In this document: positions 8,300 to 17,805 of the stretch, piece by piece
How positions within the stretch are numbered: the stretch's first letter is position 1
How the letters are laid out: every line of letters starts with the position of its first letter
DNA from: Bog-756 sp963839925
GTDB lineage: Bacteria; Actinomycetota; Acidimicrobiia; Acidimicrobiales; RAAP-2
Direction: 5' to 3'
Length of the DNA: 64,000 nt
Assembly: GCA_963839925.1 (NCBI GenBank)
Contig: CAWIWV010000001.1
Span: forward strand, 1,488,001 to 1,552,000
Notes under the pieces: model-generated
What the model was told of the DNA's origin: nothing
What the model saw: the letters and a program-made list of their open reading frames with translations, nothing else
Databases searched by the model: none
Position numbers and translations under genes: made by a program

Positions 8300-9809
8300 C
8301 TAGCGGAGCGCGAGCTGGCCTGGCACGATCGGCGCCGGCAGATCGGTCTGGCCCATCAGGTAGCGGTCGACCGAGGCGGCAGCCGACCGACCCTCGGCGA
8401 TCGCCCAGACGATCAGACTCTGCCCCCGGGTCATGTCGCCGCAGACGAAGACCCCTTCGACGTTGGTCGACCACGAGGAGTCGGCGGCGACGTTCCCGCG
8501 AGGGTCCAGCTCGAGACCGAGCTCGGCGACCGCGCCGTTTCGCTCCGCCCCGAGGAAGCCCATCGCGAGCAGCACCAGCTCGCACTCGATCTCGAAGGCC
8601 GACCCCTCCACCGGGACGAAGTCGGGGCGGCCACCCTCGCCGTAGACGATCTCGACTTCCTGGCCTCGCAGTCCCGAGACATTGCCTTCGCCGTCGTCCA
8701 CCAGCTCCGTCGTTGTCACCGAGTACACCCGCTCCCCGCCCTCTTGGTGGGCGGAGGAGGTGCGGAGGATCAGCGGCCAGGTTGGCCATGGGTTGTCTCC
8801 CGCCCGTTGGGGAGGCGGCTCCGGCATGATCTCGAGCTGGTGGACGTCGAGCGCGCCTTGGCGGTGGGCGGTCCCAAGGCAGTCGGCCCCGGTGTCCCCG
8901 CCCCCGATGATCACCACATGCTTCCCTTCGGCTGTGATCGGTGTCGCGCCGAGCAGACCTTCCTGGACCATGTTGGAGGGCTTCAGGTACTCCATGGCGA
9001 AGTGCACGCCGGAGAGCTCCCGCCCGGCAACCGATAGGTTGCCGCGGCATGGTCGCTCCGCCGGCCAGCAACACCGCGTCGAACTCGTCGGCGACCGCAC
9101 GCGCGTTTATCACCGACGCACCGTCCGCGATCGCGCCTCCGACCTCGGGCGCGCTCTCCCCGACCGAGACCCGGCAGCGGAACTCGACCCCTTCGGCCAC
9201 CAGCTGCTCGAGACGGCGATCGAGCACCGCCTTTTCCATCTTGAACTCGGGGATCCCGTAACGGAGGAGGCCGCCGGGCTTCTCTGCCCGCTCGAACACC
9301 ACCACCCGGTGACCGGCCCGGGCGAGCTGCTGGGCCGCAGCCAATCCCGACGGACCGGATCCGACCACCGCCACCCGCTTGCCGGTCGGCGCGCTCGCGG
9401 GGACCGGCGACACCCGTCCTTCGGACCAGGCTCGTTCCACGATCTCGTACTCGATCCGCTCGATGCTCACCGGGTCGTCGCCGATACCGAGCACGCAGGC
9501 CCCTTCGCACGGTGCGGGGCAGAGTCGGCCGGTGAACTCGGGGAAATTGTTGGTGGCATGCAGCCGTTCGGCGGCCTCGGCCCACTCGTCGCGGTAGACC
9601 AGGTCGTTCCACTCGGGGATGAGATTGCCCAGCGGGCATCCTTCGTGGCAGAAGGGGATCCCACAGTCCATGCACCGCGCACCCTGCTCCCGGGCGGACT
9701 CCACCGGAAAGGCCTCGTAGACCTCCTTCCAGTCGCGCAACCGCACCGGCACCGGCCGGCGAGGAGGCAGCTCCCGCTCGAACTTCAAGAAGCCCTTCGG
9801 ATCACCCAT
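8300..9809 (-). CDS. gltD: glutamate synthase (NADPH) small subunit, frameshifted
   Basis: Beta subunit of NADPH-dependent GOGAT: passes electrons from NADPH through FAD to the large subunit. The N-terminal iron-sulfur motif (CMDCGIPFCHEGCPLGN) is present, as are the nucleotide-binding glycine motifs GSGPSGLAAA and IIGGGDTGADC and the C-terminal CGDMTRGQSL. The frame breaks near 9040-9047. Upstream it reads GGATMPR and continues as nonsense; downstream the correct sequence NLSVAGRELSGVHFAMEYL is in another frame. Removing one G from the GCGGC there restores a perfect join. Both halves are well conserved, so this is either a recent frameshift or an assembly error. The start overlaps the end of gltB by 8 nt. 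Confidence 0.9.
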
Positions 9810-12800
9810 GGGAGGCCTCCATCACCGCTTCCTCGACCGAGCGACCCTCGGCGATGGCCAGCTCGGTGGCGTCGAGCACCCGCCGGTAGTCCTTGGGCAT
9901 GACTTTCACGAACTGCTCGGAGGAGCTGATCCAGTCGACCAGAATCCGGTCGGCCACCTCGGAACCGGTCTCGTCCCGATGCATGGTGATCCTGTCCCGT
10001 AACCACATTCGTTCGTCGGTGGGAAGGGGCTCGAGGTCGATCGTCTCGTGGTTGTAGATCCCGGCCAGCAAACCGTGTGGATCGAACACGAAGGCCTCAC
10101 CACCCGACATGCCCGCGCCGAAGTTGCGCCCGGTCGGGCCGAGCACCACCACCCGCCCTCCGGTCATGTACTCACAGGCGTGATCGCCGACCCCTTCCAC
10201 CACCGCGACCGCACCCGAGTTGCGCACGCAGAACCGTTCACCGACCTGGCCCCGCAAGAAGACCTCCCCGGCGGTGGCTCCGTAGAGGATCACGTTGCCC
10301 GCGACGATGTTGTCCTCGGCGGCAAAGCGTGAGTCCTCGGGCGGTCGCACGATGATCCGCCCACCGGAGAGCCCCTTGCCCAGGTAGTCGTTGGCGTCGC
10401 CGTACAGGCGCATGGTCACCCCCTTCGGGACGAACGCCCCGAAGCTCTGACCGGCGGAACCGGTGAAGGTGAGGTCGATCGTCCCGTCGGGCAGGCCGGC
10501 TCCGCCGTGGCGGCGGGTGATCTCGTAGCCGAGCAGGGTCCCGACCGTGCGGTCGACGTTGGTGATCGCAACCTCCGCCTGCACCGGCGTGCCCTCGTCG
10601 ATCGCAGGCCGGCAGATGTCGAGGAAGGCATGGTCGAGCGCGCGCTCGAGACCGTGGTCCTGGCCACGGTTGCAGAAGCGAACCGCTCCGTCGGGCAGAT
10701 CGGGCTCGACCAGGATGGGCGAGAGGTCGAGACCGGATGCCTTCCAGTGGTCGATCGCGCCGACCGTGTCGATCAGGTCCACTCGGCCGATCGCCTCCTC
10801 CAACGAGCGCAGGCCGAGCGCGGCGAGATACTCGCGCACCTCCTCGGCGATGTACTCGAAGAAGGTCTCGACGAACTCCGGCTTTCCCGAGAAGCGCTCG
10901 CGGAGTGTCGGGTTCTGGGTCGCGATCCCGACCGGACAGGTGTCGAGATGGCAGACCCGCATCATCACGCAGCCCGAGACCACCAACGGCGCAGTCGCGA
11001 AGCCGAATTCCTCGGCCCCGAGCAGCGCGCCGATGACCACGTCCCGTCCGGTCTTCATCTGACCGTCCACCTGGACCACGATGCGATCCCGGAGGTCGTT
11101 GGCCAGCAGGATCTGCTGGGTCTCCGCCAAGCCGAGCTCCCAAGGGATGCCCGCGTGCTTCAAGGAGGTGAGCGGGGCGGCCCCGGTCCCACCGTCGTGC
11201 CCGGAGATCAGGACGACGTCGGAGTGGGCTTTGGCCACCCCGGCGGCGACGGTTCCGACACCGACCTCGGCCACCAACTTCACGTGGACCCGGGCCGTCG
11301 GGTTGGCCGACTTGAGGTCGTGGATGAGCTGGGCGATGTCCTCGATCGAGTAGATGTCGTGGTGCGGCGGAGGCGAGATGAGACCGACCCCTGGGGTCGA
11401 GAACCGGGTCTTGGCGATCCAGGGGTGCACCTTGGTGCCGGGGAGCTGGCCTCCCTCGCCGGGCTTGGCCCCTTGGGCGATCTTGATCTGGATGTCGTCG
11501 GAGTTGACCAGGTACTCCGAGGTGACCCCGAACCGGCCCGAGGCCACCTGCTTGATGGCGCTCCGCCGGAGGTCGCCGTTCGGGTCGGGGGTGAAGCGGT
11601 CCGCGTCTTCGCCTCCCTCGCCGGTGTTCGAACGTCCGCCGAGGCGGTTCATCGCGATGGCGAGGTTCTCGTGGGCCTCGGCGGAGATGGAGCCGTAGGA
11701 CATGGCACCCGTCGAGAATCGGGCGAGGATGCCTGCGGCCGGCTCCACCTCGTCGATGTGCAGCGCAGGGAGCACTCCCGTCTTCAGGCGCATCAGACCC
11801 CGAAGGGTCGCGAGATGGGTCGCCTGCTCGTCGACCGCCTTGGTGTACTCCTTGAACACCTCGTAGCGCTTCGAACGGGTGGCGTGCTGGAGCTTGAACA
11901 CCGTCTTCGGGTTGAAGAGGTGGATCTCGCCTTCGCGACGCCACTGGTACTCGCCCCCGACCCACCGCTCGCGATGGGCCTGTTCACTCGGGCGTTCCAG
12001 GTGGGCGAAGTGGTGACGACGGGCGACCTCTTCGGCGAGGACGTCGAGCCCGACCCCGCCGATCCGCGAGACCGTGCCGGTGAAGTACTCGTCGACGACC
12101 TCGGGAGCGAGGCCCACCGCCTCGAAGACCTGCGCGCCGGTGTACGAGGCCACCGTCGAGATGCCCATCTTGGACATCACCTTGATGATCCCCTTCGACG
12201 CGGCCTTGATGTAGTTCTTGTGCGCCTGGTGCGGGCTGACACCGGTCAGGGCGCCGGAGCCGATCATGTCGTCGATGGACTCGAAGGCCAGATAGGGGTT
12301 GATGGCCGCCGCACCGTACCCCTTGAGCAGGGCCATGTGATGTACCTCGCGGGCACTTCCGGACTCGACGACCAGACCGACCTGGGTCCGGGTCTTGTTC
12401 CGCACCAGGTGGTGGTGGACCGCGGCCACCAGCAGAAGGGATGGGATCGGGGCGAGCGCCGCGTTCGAGTTGCGGTCGGAGAGCACGATCACGTCCGCGC
12501 CGCCCACGATGGCTTCACTGACCTTGGCGCGCACCTCCTCGATGGCCAGACGAAGTGCTTCTCCCCCACCGCGCGGATCGAACAATCCGTCGACCGCGAA
12601 GCCGCGGAACCCGGGCGTGCTGCCGTCCTCGTTGACGTACAGCAGCTTGGCGAGATCGTCGTTGTCGATGACCGGCATCGGGAGCACGATCTGACGACAC
12701 GACTCGGCGGTCGGCTCGAGCAGGTTCGCCTCCGGACCGACCGCGGAGATCAGCGAGGTCACCAACTCCTCGCGGATGGCGTCGAGCGGCGGATTGGTCA

Positions 12801-14439
12801 CCTGGGCGAACAGCTGGGTGAAGTAGTCGTAGAGCAGGCGCGGCCGATCGGAGAGCACGGCGACCGGCGTGTCGGTCCCCATCGACCCGTTGGGCTCGGC
12901 TCCCGATCGCGCCATCGGAGCGAGGATGAGCCGGAGCTCCTCGTCGGTGTAGCCGAACAGGCGCTGACGGCCGATGACCGAGGCGTGCTGCGGGGTGAGC
13001 ATGGTGCGCGGGGGAAGCTCCTCCAAGTCGATCTGGCCGGCATCGATCCACTCGGCGTAGGGATGCTCGGCAGCGAGGGCGTCTTTGATCTCGTCGTCGT
13101 CGACGATCCGGCCGAGCGCGGTGTCCACCAGGAACATCCGGCCGGGCTGGAGACGGCCCTTGCGCACGACCTTGTCGGAGGGAACCTCGAGCACCCCGAC
13201 TTCGCTGGCGAGCACCACCAGCCCGTCGTCGGTGACCCAGTAGCGGGCCGGGCGGAGCCCGTTGCGGTCGAGGACCGCGCCGATGACCGTCCCGTCGGTG
13301 AAGGCCACCGCCGCCGGGCCGTCCCACGGCTCCATCAAGGTCGAGTGGAAGCGGTAGAAGGCGCGGCGTGCCGGATCCATCGTCCGGTGGTTCTCCCAGG
13401 CCTCGGGGATCATCATCAGGACCGCATGGTGCAGGGGGCGGCCGCCGAGGTGGAGCAGCTCGAGCACCTCGTCGAAGGAGGCCGAGTCGCTGGCCCCGGG
13501 GGTCACGATCGGGAAGCACCGCTCGAGCCCGGGGATCAGATCGGATCGGCAGAGCGACTCTCTCGCCCGCATCCAGTTCCGATTGCCCTGCAAGGTGTTG
13601 ATCTCGCCGTTGTGGGCCAGGTAGCGGTAAGGATGGGCGAGCGGCCACGAGGGGAAGGTGTTGGTCGAGAACCTCGAGTGGACCAGCGCGAGCCCGCTCT
13701 GCAGCCGTTCGTCGGCGAGATCGGGGAAGAAGCCCGCCAGTTGGTGAGAGGTGAGCATCCCCTTGTAGGTGATCGTTCGAGCCGACAGCGACGCGAAGTA
13801 GCAGTCGCCGATCTCGTGCTCCACCCGCTTTCGCAGGACGAACGCCAGGCGGTCGAGAGCGAGTGCGGGGTCGTCACCGGCAAGGGTGGTTCCCGGCCCA
13901 GCGCCCACGAACAGTTGGTGCATCGACGGCATCGCCGCCTCGGCGATCGACCCGAGCGACCCCGAGTCGACCGGAACCGTCCGCCAACCGATGACCTCGA
14001 GTCCCTCCTCGCCGGCCAGCTTGCCGATCGCATCCCGGACGTCCGCCGCCGCACCTGCATCACGCGACAAGAACGCGATCCCGGTCGCATAGTGACCGGG
14101 ATCGGGAAGGGCGAAGTCGACGGTCGCCTCGTAGAAGTCGTGTGGCACCTGGAGGAGGATCCCCGCACCGTCTCCACTGTCCTCCTCGCTGCCGGTGGCT
14201 CCCCGGTGGGCGAGGTGCTCGAGGGCCGAGACCGCCCGACGGACCAACTCGTGGGAGCGGCGGCCCTCGAGGTCGGCGACCAGGGCCACCCCGCAGGCGT
14301 CATGCTCGAACCGGGGGTCGTAGAGGCCACCAGCGGGTGCCTTCGGCGCACGCGGCGCACGCGACCCACGCGGGAGCTGGACCGAGGTGGTCGAGGCTTG
14401 GAGGGCGGCGTCAGCCCTGGTGTGGCGAGAAGTCGTCAT
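9802..14439 (-). CDS. gltB: glutamate synthase large subunit
   Basis: Converts glutamine and 2-oxoglutarate to two glutamates. At 1545 residues it has family length. Domains in order: propeptide and class II glutaminase with the N-terminal nucleophile Cys49 (HDACGVALV), a central domain, the FMN-binding synthase domain with GHDGGTGAAP, the 3Fe-4S cysteines in CVMMRVCHLDTCPVGIA, and the C-terminal GxGxG structural domain. I start at the ATG at 14439, which has GGAG 7 nt upstream. A TTG 25 codons earlier overlaps a good -10 box and is unlikely. gltD follows with an 8-nt overlap. Confidence 0.95.
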   Translation of the reverse strand: MTTSRHTRADAALQASTTSVQLPRGSRAPRAPKAPAGGLYDPRFEHDACGVALVADLEGRRSHELVRRAVSALEHLAHRGATGSEEDSGDGAGILLQVPHDFYEATVDFALPDPGHYATGIAFLSRDAGAAADVRDAIGKLAGEEGLEVIGWRTVPVDSGSLGSIAEAAMPSMHQLFVGAGPGTTLAGDDPALALDRLAFVLRKRVEHEIGDCYFASLSARTITYKGMLTSHQLAGFFPDLADERLQSGLALVHSRFSTNTFPSWPLAHPYRYLAHNGEINTLQGNRNWMRARESLCRSDLIPGLERCFPIVTPGASDSASFDEVLELLHLGGRPLHHAVLMMIPEAWENHRTMDPARRAFYRFHSTLMEPWDGPAAVAFTDGTVIGAVLDRNGLRPARYWVTDDGLVVLASEVGVLEVPSDKVVRKGRLQPGRMFLVDTALGRIVDDDEIKDALAAEHPYAEWIDAGQIDLEELPPRTMLTPQHASVIGRQRLFGYTDEELRLILAPMARSGAEPNGSMGTDTPVAVLSDRPRLLYDYFTQLFAQVTNPPLDAIREELVTSLISAVGPEANLLEPTAESCRQIVLPMPVIDNDDLAKLLYVNEDGSTPGFRGFAVDGLFDPRGGGEALRLAIEEVRAKVSEAIVGGADVIVLSDRNSNAALAPIPSLLLVAAVHHHLVRNKTRTQVGLVVESGSAREVHHMALLKGYGAAAINPYLAFESIDDMIGSGALTGVSPHQAHKNYIKAASKGIIKVMSKMGISTVASYTGAQVFEAVGLAPEVVDEYFTGTVSRIGGVGLDVLAEEVARRHHFAHLERPSEQAHRERWVGGEYQWRREGEIHLFNPKTVFKLQHATRSKRYEVFKEYTKAVDEQATHLATLRGLMRLKTGVLPALHIDEVEPAAGILARFSTGAMSYGSISAEAHENLAIAMNRLGGRSNTGEGGEDADRFTPDPNGDLRRSAIKQVASGRFGVTSEYLVNSDDIQIKIAQGAKPGEGGQLPGTKVHPWIAKTRFSTPGVGLISPPPHHDIYSIEDIAQLIHDLKSANPTARVHVKLVAEVGVGTVAAGVAKAHSDVVLISGHDGGTGAAPLTSLKHAGIPWELGLAETQQILLANDLRDRIVVQVDGQMKTGRDVVIGALLGAEEFGFATAPLVVSGCVMMRVCHLDTCPVGIATQNPTLRERFSGKPEFVETFFEYIAEEVREYLAALGLRSLEEAIGRVDLIDTVGAIDHWKASGLDLSPILVEPDLPDGAVRFCNRGQDHGLERALDHAFLDICRPAIDEGTPVQAEVAITNVDRTVGTLLGYEITRRHGGAGLPDGTIDLTFTGSAGQSFGAFVPKGVTMRLYGDANDYLGKGLSGGRIIVRPPEDSRFAAEDNIVAGNVILYGATAGEVFLRGQVGERFCVRNSGAVAVVEGVGDHACEYMTGGRVVVLGPTGRNFGAGMSGGEAFVFDPHGLLAGIYNHETIDLEPLPTDERMWLRDRITMHRDETGSEVADRILVDWISSSEQFVKVMPKDYRRVLDATELAIAEGRSVEEAVMEASHG

Positions 14440-14513
14440 CGGGGTGCTCCAACGGAAACGAAGGAAGTGGGACCATCCACCCGGGACGACGTTGGCCCAT
14501 ACGTGGTCCGTCA

Positions 14514-14519
14514 ATTGTA
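14514..14519 (-). promoter_or_regulatory. candidate -10 box for gltB
   Basis: On the minus strand this reads TACAAT with TG just before it (TGTACAAT), about 75 nt upstream of the chosen gltB start. A TTGACC lies 14 nt further upstream, too close for an ideal -35, so an extended -10 promoter is the likelier reading. Confidence 0.35.
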
Positions 14520-14604
14520 CACGCCAGTCTGCAGGTCAACCGCACCGTGGGCGAAGTCCCCGTCACCAAGATCGGATACGAGAACCCGGATCGGTCAGGC
14601 CTGG

Positions 14605-14886
14605 TCAGTCCCCTCCGCTGGCTTCGCCGAACGCATCGAAGACGACCTCTTGGCCGGACTCGGCACCGCCAGGCTGGGATTCGGCGCTGTCGGCCCGGAG
14701 AAGGTCCGCTCCGTCGGCTGGAGCGGATTCTGCGACACGCTCGAGCTGCCCCTCAGGTGGCCTGTCGGGCGCGGGGTCTTGTGACTCCATCTCGCCATCC
14801 CGTACCAGAGCGGTGGCTTCGCCATTCGAGAACCACCGGGCTTCGTGCAGGCCGTAGGGGTCGACGTACCAGCCTTCGGCGTTCAC
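14605..14886 (-). CDS. small DUF2510-like domain protein
   Basis: 93 residues. The N-terminus EGWYVDPYGLHEARWFSNGE matches the pattern of the actinobacterial DUF2510 motif (GWYxDPxG...RWxxG), a short domain usually found at the ends of membrane or secreted proteins. The rest is acidic and low in complexity, with no membrane segment, so this is a stand-alone or reduced version. The GTG start at 14886 has GGGAGA 7 nt upstream. It lies upstream of gltB on the same strand with a 165-bp gap that contains the candidate gltB promoter. Function is unknown. Confidence 0.7.
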   Translation of the reverse strand: MNAEGWYVDPYGLHEARWFSNGEATALVRDGEMESQDPAPDRPPEGQLERVAESAPADGADLLRADSAESQPGGAESGQEVVFDAFGEASGGD

Positions 14887-14994
14887 CGCTCGGTCTCCCA
14901 GGGCATCGGTGACCTCGTCGTCGGGAACATGCTTCCGAGCCTAATGGTGCACCCTCGGGTTCTCAGTCGGGGATGCCGCGTGCCGGGTATCCGG

Positions 14995-16308
14995 TCATTG
15001 TTTGGAAGAGACGACCACGCTGATGTCGCACTGGCAAGCAACCCCTGTTCCTGCTGGCGGATTCTCAGAAAGCACTGTGCCCGAGGGGACGCCGGCATCC
15101 GGGACGGTGTTCTCGACGAGCATCGGAAGCGCAAGGTCGGTCAGCACCTGTTTTGCCTTTGCCACGGGAAGCCCGACCACATTCGGCAGGTGATCGACCA
15201 TCTTGAACACCGGCGGTGGTCTCATTGACTCGGGAGACGTGCCGGTGCTCCAAGCAACAGCGGCATAGGCGCCTTTCACTCTCACGATCACCGGAATCGG
15301 GGGTGGGACCGGGAACTCCGCCTCCGGACCGAAGGGAAGGTCGATTGCGCCGCGGGAGATCTGAAGGACGCCACCTTGCCCGACCGAAGCGAGCGCGCCA
15401 CTGGGTCCGGCGGCGAGCGACACCATGTCACCCGTCATCCGTTCGATGTTGCGGGTACCCCCACCACTCTCCCCCGGCGTCGTGTCCGTGAAGGGCATGA
15501 CGACCTCTTTGTCATTTGTCTGCACGAGGAACTCCCCGTTTGCCAGGTAGGACGGGGCCGTTTCCCAGATTTTCGGGTCTTGAAGCCCTGCCCCACTTGG
15601 CAGGGATACTCCTTCCCCGTCAAACACGGGCGCGAGCGAGTGCAGGGATCGGGCGGCTGCGGGAACGAGGACGCCCACGGTAGGTCGGTGGCGACCGAGG
15701 TACTGGTCGATGAACCCGCCCCAGACCGCGAGCTGGCGGTCATCCATCCCAATGGCGATTCCCTGGATCGGGAGAGGTGGTGGGACGCTCGCAGCATTGA
15801 GTCGCTCAACAGTGCCGGTTGCATCGCCAGCATCGTCGAGCTTCGCGATCGACACACCCGTTTGGCGGCCACGCCCGTCGACGTTCACGAATCCGAGGTA
15901 GTCGCCATCGGGGCTCACCGAGGGCAGCTCGGCCCGCGTCTCGACGAGCCGAGCGTGCGACCGACACCCGGAGAGAGAGATCGCCCAGATCGCCGGAACT
16001 CCGGTCGCGAGCCTCGCCGTGACGTACGCCTGACTCGTTTTCGCTCGTTCGGCCACGCCACCGTTCGGCCGAGCGCCGCTCGCCACGACCCGAACCGCGA
16101 GGTTGCCGGGTGCAACCAGGACGACCTCGCCGGACCGAGTTTCGGCGACGAGGTCCTCGCCGATGTTCGCGCCTTTGCAAGACCCGGCCGCCGTTCTGGG
16201 CGCAGACAGCGTGATGCCCACCTGCTGCGGCGACGGCGGACTCGAACAGGAGGCAACCAGGAACGCTCCGAGAACAATTCCGCCACGACCGGCTCGACTC
16301 AGCCGCAC
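14995..16308 (-). CDS. secreted lipoprotein with C-terminal PASTA domain
   Basis: 437 residues. The signal peptide ends in a lipobox (LVASC), so the mature protein should be lipid-anchored on the outer face of the membrane. The middle ~300 residues look like a beta-rich, possibly propeller-like sensor region (for example SVSPDGDYLGFVNVDG). Residues ~370-435 form a PASTA domain (LPNVVGLPVAKAKQVL, then PSGTVLSENPPAGT). PASTA domains elsewhere bind peptidoglycan fragments or beta-lactams, usually on Ser/Thr kinases or penicillin-binding proteins; this protein has neither partner domain. It starts with GTG and is divergent from thiO across only 40 bp. Confidence 0.8.
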   Translation of the reverse strand: MRLSRAGRGGIVLGAFLVASCSSPPSPQQVGITLSAPRTAAGSCKGANIGEDLVAETRSGEVVLVAPGNLAVRVVASGARPNGGVAERAKTSQAYVTARLATGVPAIWAISLSGCRSHARLVETRAELPSVSPDGDYLGFVNVDGRGRQTGVSIAKLDDAGDATGTVERLNAASVPPPLPIQGIAIGMDDRQLAVWGGFIDQYLGRHRPTVGVLVPAAARSLHSLAPVFDGEGVSLPSGAGLQDPKIWETAPSYLANGEFLVQTNDKEVVMPFTDTTPGESGGGTRNIERMTGDMVSLAAGPSGALASVGQGGVLQISRGAIDLPFGPEAEFPVPPPIPVIVRVKGAYAAVAWSTGTSPESMRPPPVFKMVDHLPNVVGLPVAKAKQVLTDLALPMLVENTVPDAGVPSGTVLSENPPAGTGVACQCDISVVVSSKQ

Positions 16309-16317
16309 GCCTCAGTA

Positions 16318-16332
16318 TGACCCGTCGGGTCA
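16318..16332. promoter_or_regulatory. 15-bp palindrome between divergent lipoprotein gene and thiO
   Basis: TGACCCG-T-CGGGTCA is a perfect 7-bp-arm palindrome inside the 40-bp gap between the two start codons. Its size and place fit a dimeric repressor site controlling one or both genes. It could also be a short hairpin in the thiO leader. No TPP-riboswitch sequence fits in this gap. Confidence 0.35.
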
Positions 16333-16348
16333 CCCATAGCATGGCGGG

Positions 16349-17545
16349 ATGGTGTCTACGCCTCCACCTGACGTCGTGGTGGTGGGCGCCGGGGTGATCG
16401 GGCTCGCCGTCGGGTGGGAGGCGTCGAGAGCCGGCATGACGGTCACCCTGGTCGACCCCGAGCCGGGACGGGGAGCCGGTTGGGCGGCGGCGGGGATGCT
16501 CGCCCCGGTCGGCGAAGCCCACTTCGGGGAAGATCGGCTGACCGCGCTCAACCTGGCGGCTGCAGGGGCCTGGCCGACGTTCGCCCGCACTCTCGAGGAG
16601 GCATCCGGGGAGCCGCTCCAGTACACGAGGAGCGGCAGCCTCCTCATCGCTGCCGACCCTTCGGACAGCGCAGCGGTCGCCGATCTGATCGACTACCAGC
16701 GCGCCCTCCACCTCCAGGTCGAACGACTCTCCGCAGCGGAGTGCCGGCGATCCGAACCGGTCCTGTCCCCCGCGATCAGAGGAGGGGCGCGCCTTCTCGC
16801 TGACGGCCAGGTGGACAACCGGCGCGTGCTCGAAGCGCTCCTCGGTGCCTGCCGGTCATCCGGAGTGACCCTCGTGCAGGACCGAGTCACATCCGTCGAC
16901 ATCGCCAACGGTGCGGTGGAGGGGGTCACCTTGGCAGAACGCGGATCCAGGCCGGCCGGCTCAGTGGTCCTCGCCGCAGGCTGTCGGTCCGGACAGCTCG
17001 GAGGCATCCCCGAGCACCTGCTGCCTCCGGTGCGGCCGGTCAAGGGGCTGACCCTCCGACTTCGGGCGCCGGCCGGTGTCCCCCGCTTGGCCACGACGGT
17101 CCGCGGGCTCGTCCACGGAAGGAGCTGCTACCTGGTGGCTCGGGAGGACGGGCACGTCGTCGTCGGCGCGACGGTCGAGGAGAAGGGCTTCGACACCGCG
17201 GTCCAGGCGGGTGCGCTCGGCGATCTGCTCGAAGACGCGCGCCGGCTGGTTCCCTCGCTCGAGGAGTACGAGCTGGTCGACACCGCGGTCGGACTTCGGC
17301 CGGGGTCGCCGGACAACGCGCCCATCGTCGGTGCCACCGAGCTCAAGGGCCTGGTTCTCGCCACGGGCCACTACCGCAACGGCTTCCTCCTTGCGCCGGT
17401 CACCGCGCAGGAGGTCGTCGACGTCCTCGCCGGTCTGGACTCCTCGGGTGCGTTCTCCGAGTTCGGTCCCGCTCGATTCGCTGCAGCGTTTGCAGATCGT
17501 GTCGGTCGCTCCCGCCTGAGCGACCGTTCTCAGACCGGCACATGA
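16349..17545 (+). CDS. thiO: glycine oxidase ThiO
   Basis: FAD-dependent oxidation of glycine to dehydroglycine (iminoacetate) for the thiazole ring of thiamine. 398 residues; the N-terminal dinucleotide fold VVVGAGVIGLAVGWE is at about 10-24, with the DAO family sequence GRGAGWAAAGMLAP following. The C-terminal GLRPGSPDNAPIVG and ATGHYRNGFLLAP segments close the FAD domain and fit ThiO well. It overlaps thiS by 4 nt (ATGA), so it is the first gene of a coupled thiO-thiS-thiG-thiD operon. Confidence 0.93.
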   Translation: MVSTPPPDVVVVGAGVIGLAVGWEASRAGMTVTLVDPEPGRGAGWAAAGMLAPVGEAHFGEDRLTALNLAAAGAWPTFARTLEEASGEPLQYTRSGSLLIAADPSDSAAVADLIDYQRALHLQVERLSAAECRRSEPVLSPAIRGGARLLADGQVDNRRVLEALLGACRSSGVTLVQDRVTSVDIANGAVEGVTLAERGSRPAGSVVLAAGCRSGQLGGIPEHLLPPVRPVKGLTLRLRAPAGVPRLATTVRGLVHGRSCYLVAREDGHVVVGATVEEKGFDTAVQAGALGDLLEDARRLVPSLEEYELVDTAVGLRPGSPDNAPIVGATELKGLVLATGHYRNGFLLAPVTAQEVVDVLAGLDSSGAFSEFGPARFAAAFADRVGRSRLSDRSQTGT

Positions 17546-17763
17546 ACGACCCGTCCGGCACGAGCGCCATCTCCCTCAACGGCACACCCGAGGAAGTCCG
17601 GAGCGGTGCGACCGTGGCCGAGTTGGTGGCGGCGTGGTGTCCCTCCACGCGGGGGATCGCAGTCGCCCGCAACGGGGACATCGTCCCGAAGAGCAAGTGG
17701 TCCTCGACTCCCATCGAGCCGGGCGACCAGATCGAGATCGTCACCGCGGCAGCGGGAGGGTAG
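17542..17763 (+). CDS. thiS: sulfur carrier protein ThiS
   Basis: 73-residue ubiquitin-like carrier that delivers sulfur as a C-terminal thiocarboxylate to ThiG. It has the typical N-terminal ISLNGTPEEV strand and ends in the required Gly-Gly (TAAAGG). Overlaps thiO by 4 nt and is followed by thiG after about 42 nt (or 75 nt if thiG starts later). Confidence 0.95.
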   Translation: MNDPSGTSAISLNGTPEEVRSGATVAELVAAWCPSTRGIAVARNGDIVPKSKWSSTPIEPGDQIEIVTAAAGG

Positions 17764-17805
17764 GGACGGGGCATCGACGCTCGACCACGGCGGTACCGTG
17801 GAACG

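Noticed and set aside
10507..14784. Very long plus-strand open frame (1425 codons) opposite gltB
   Set aside because: It mirrors gltB codon for codon. High-GC genes with few A/T third bases leave the antisense frame free of stops; no protein family matches and it has no ribosome site.
16309..16348. Possible TPP riboswitch before thiO
   Set aside because: The gap is 40 bp, far too short for a ~100-nt THI element, and its conserved CTGAGA and core motifs are absent.
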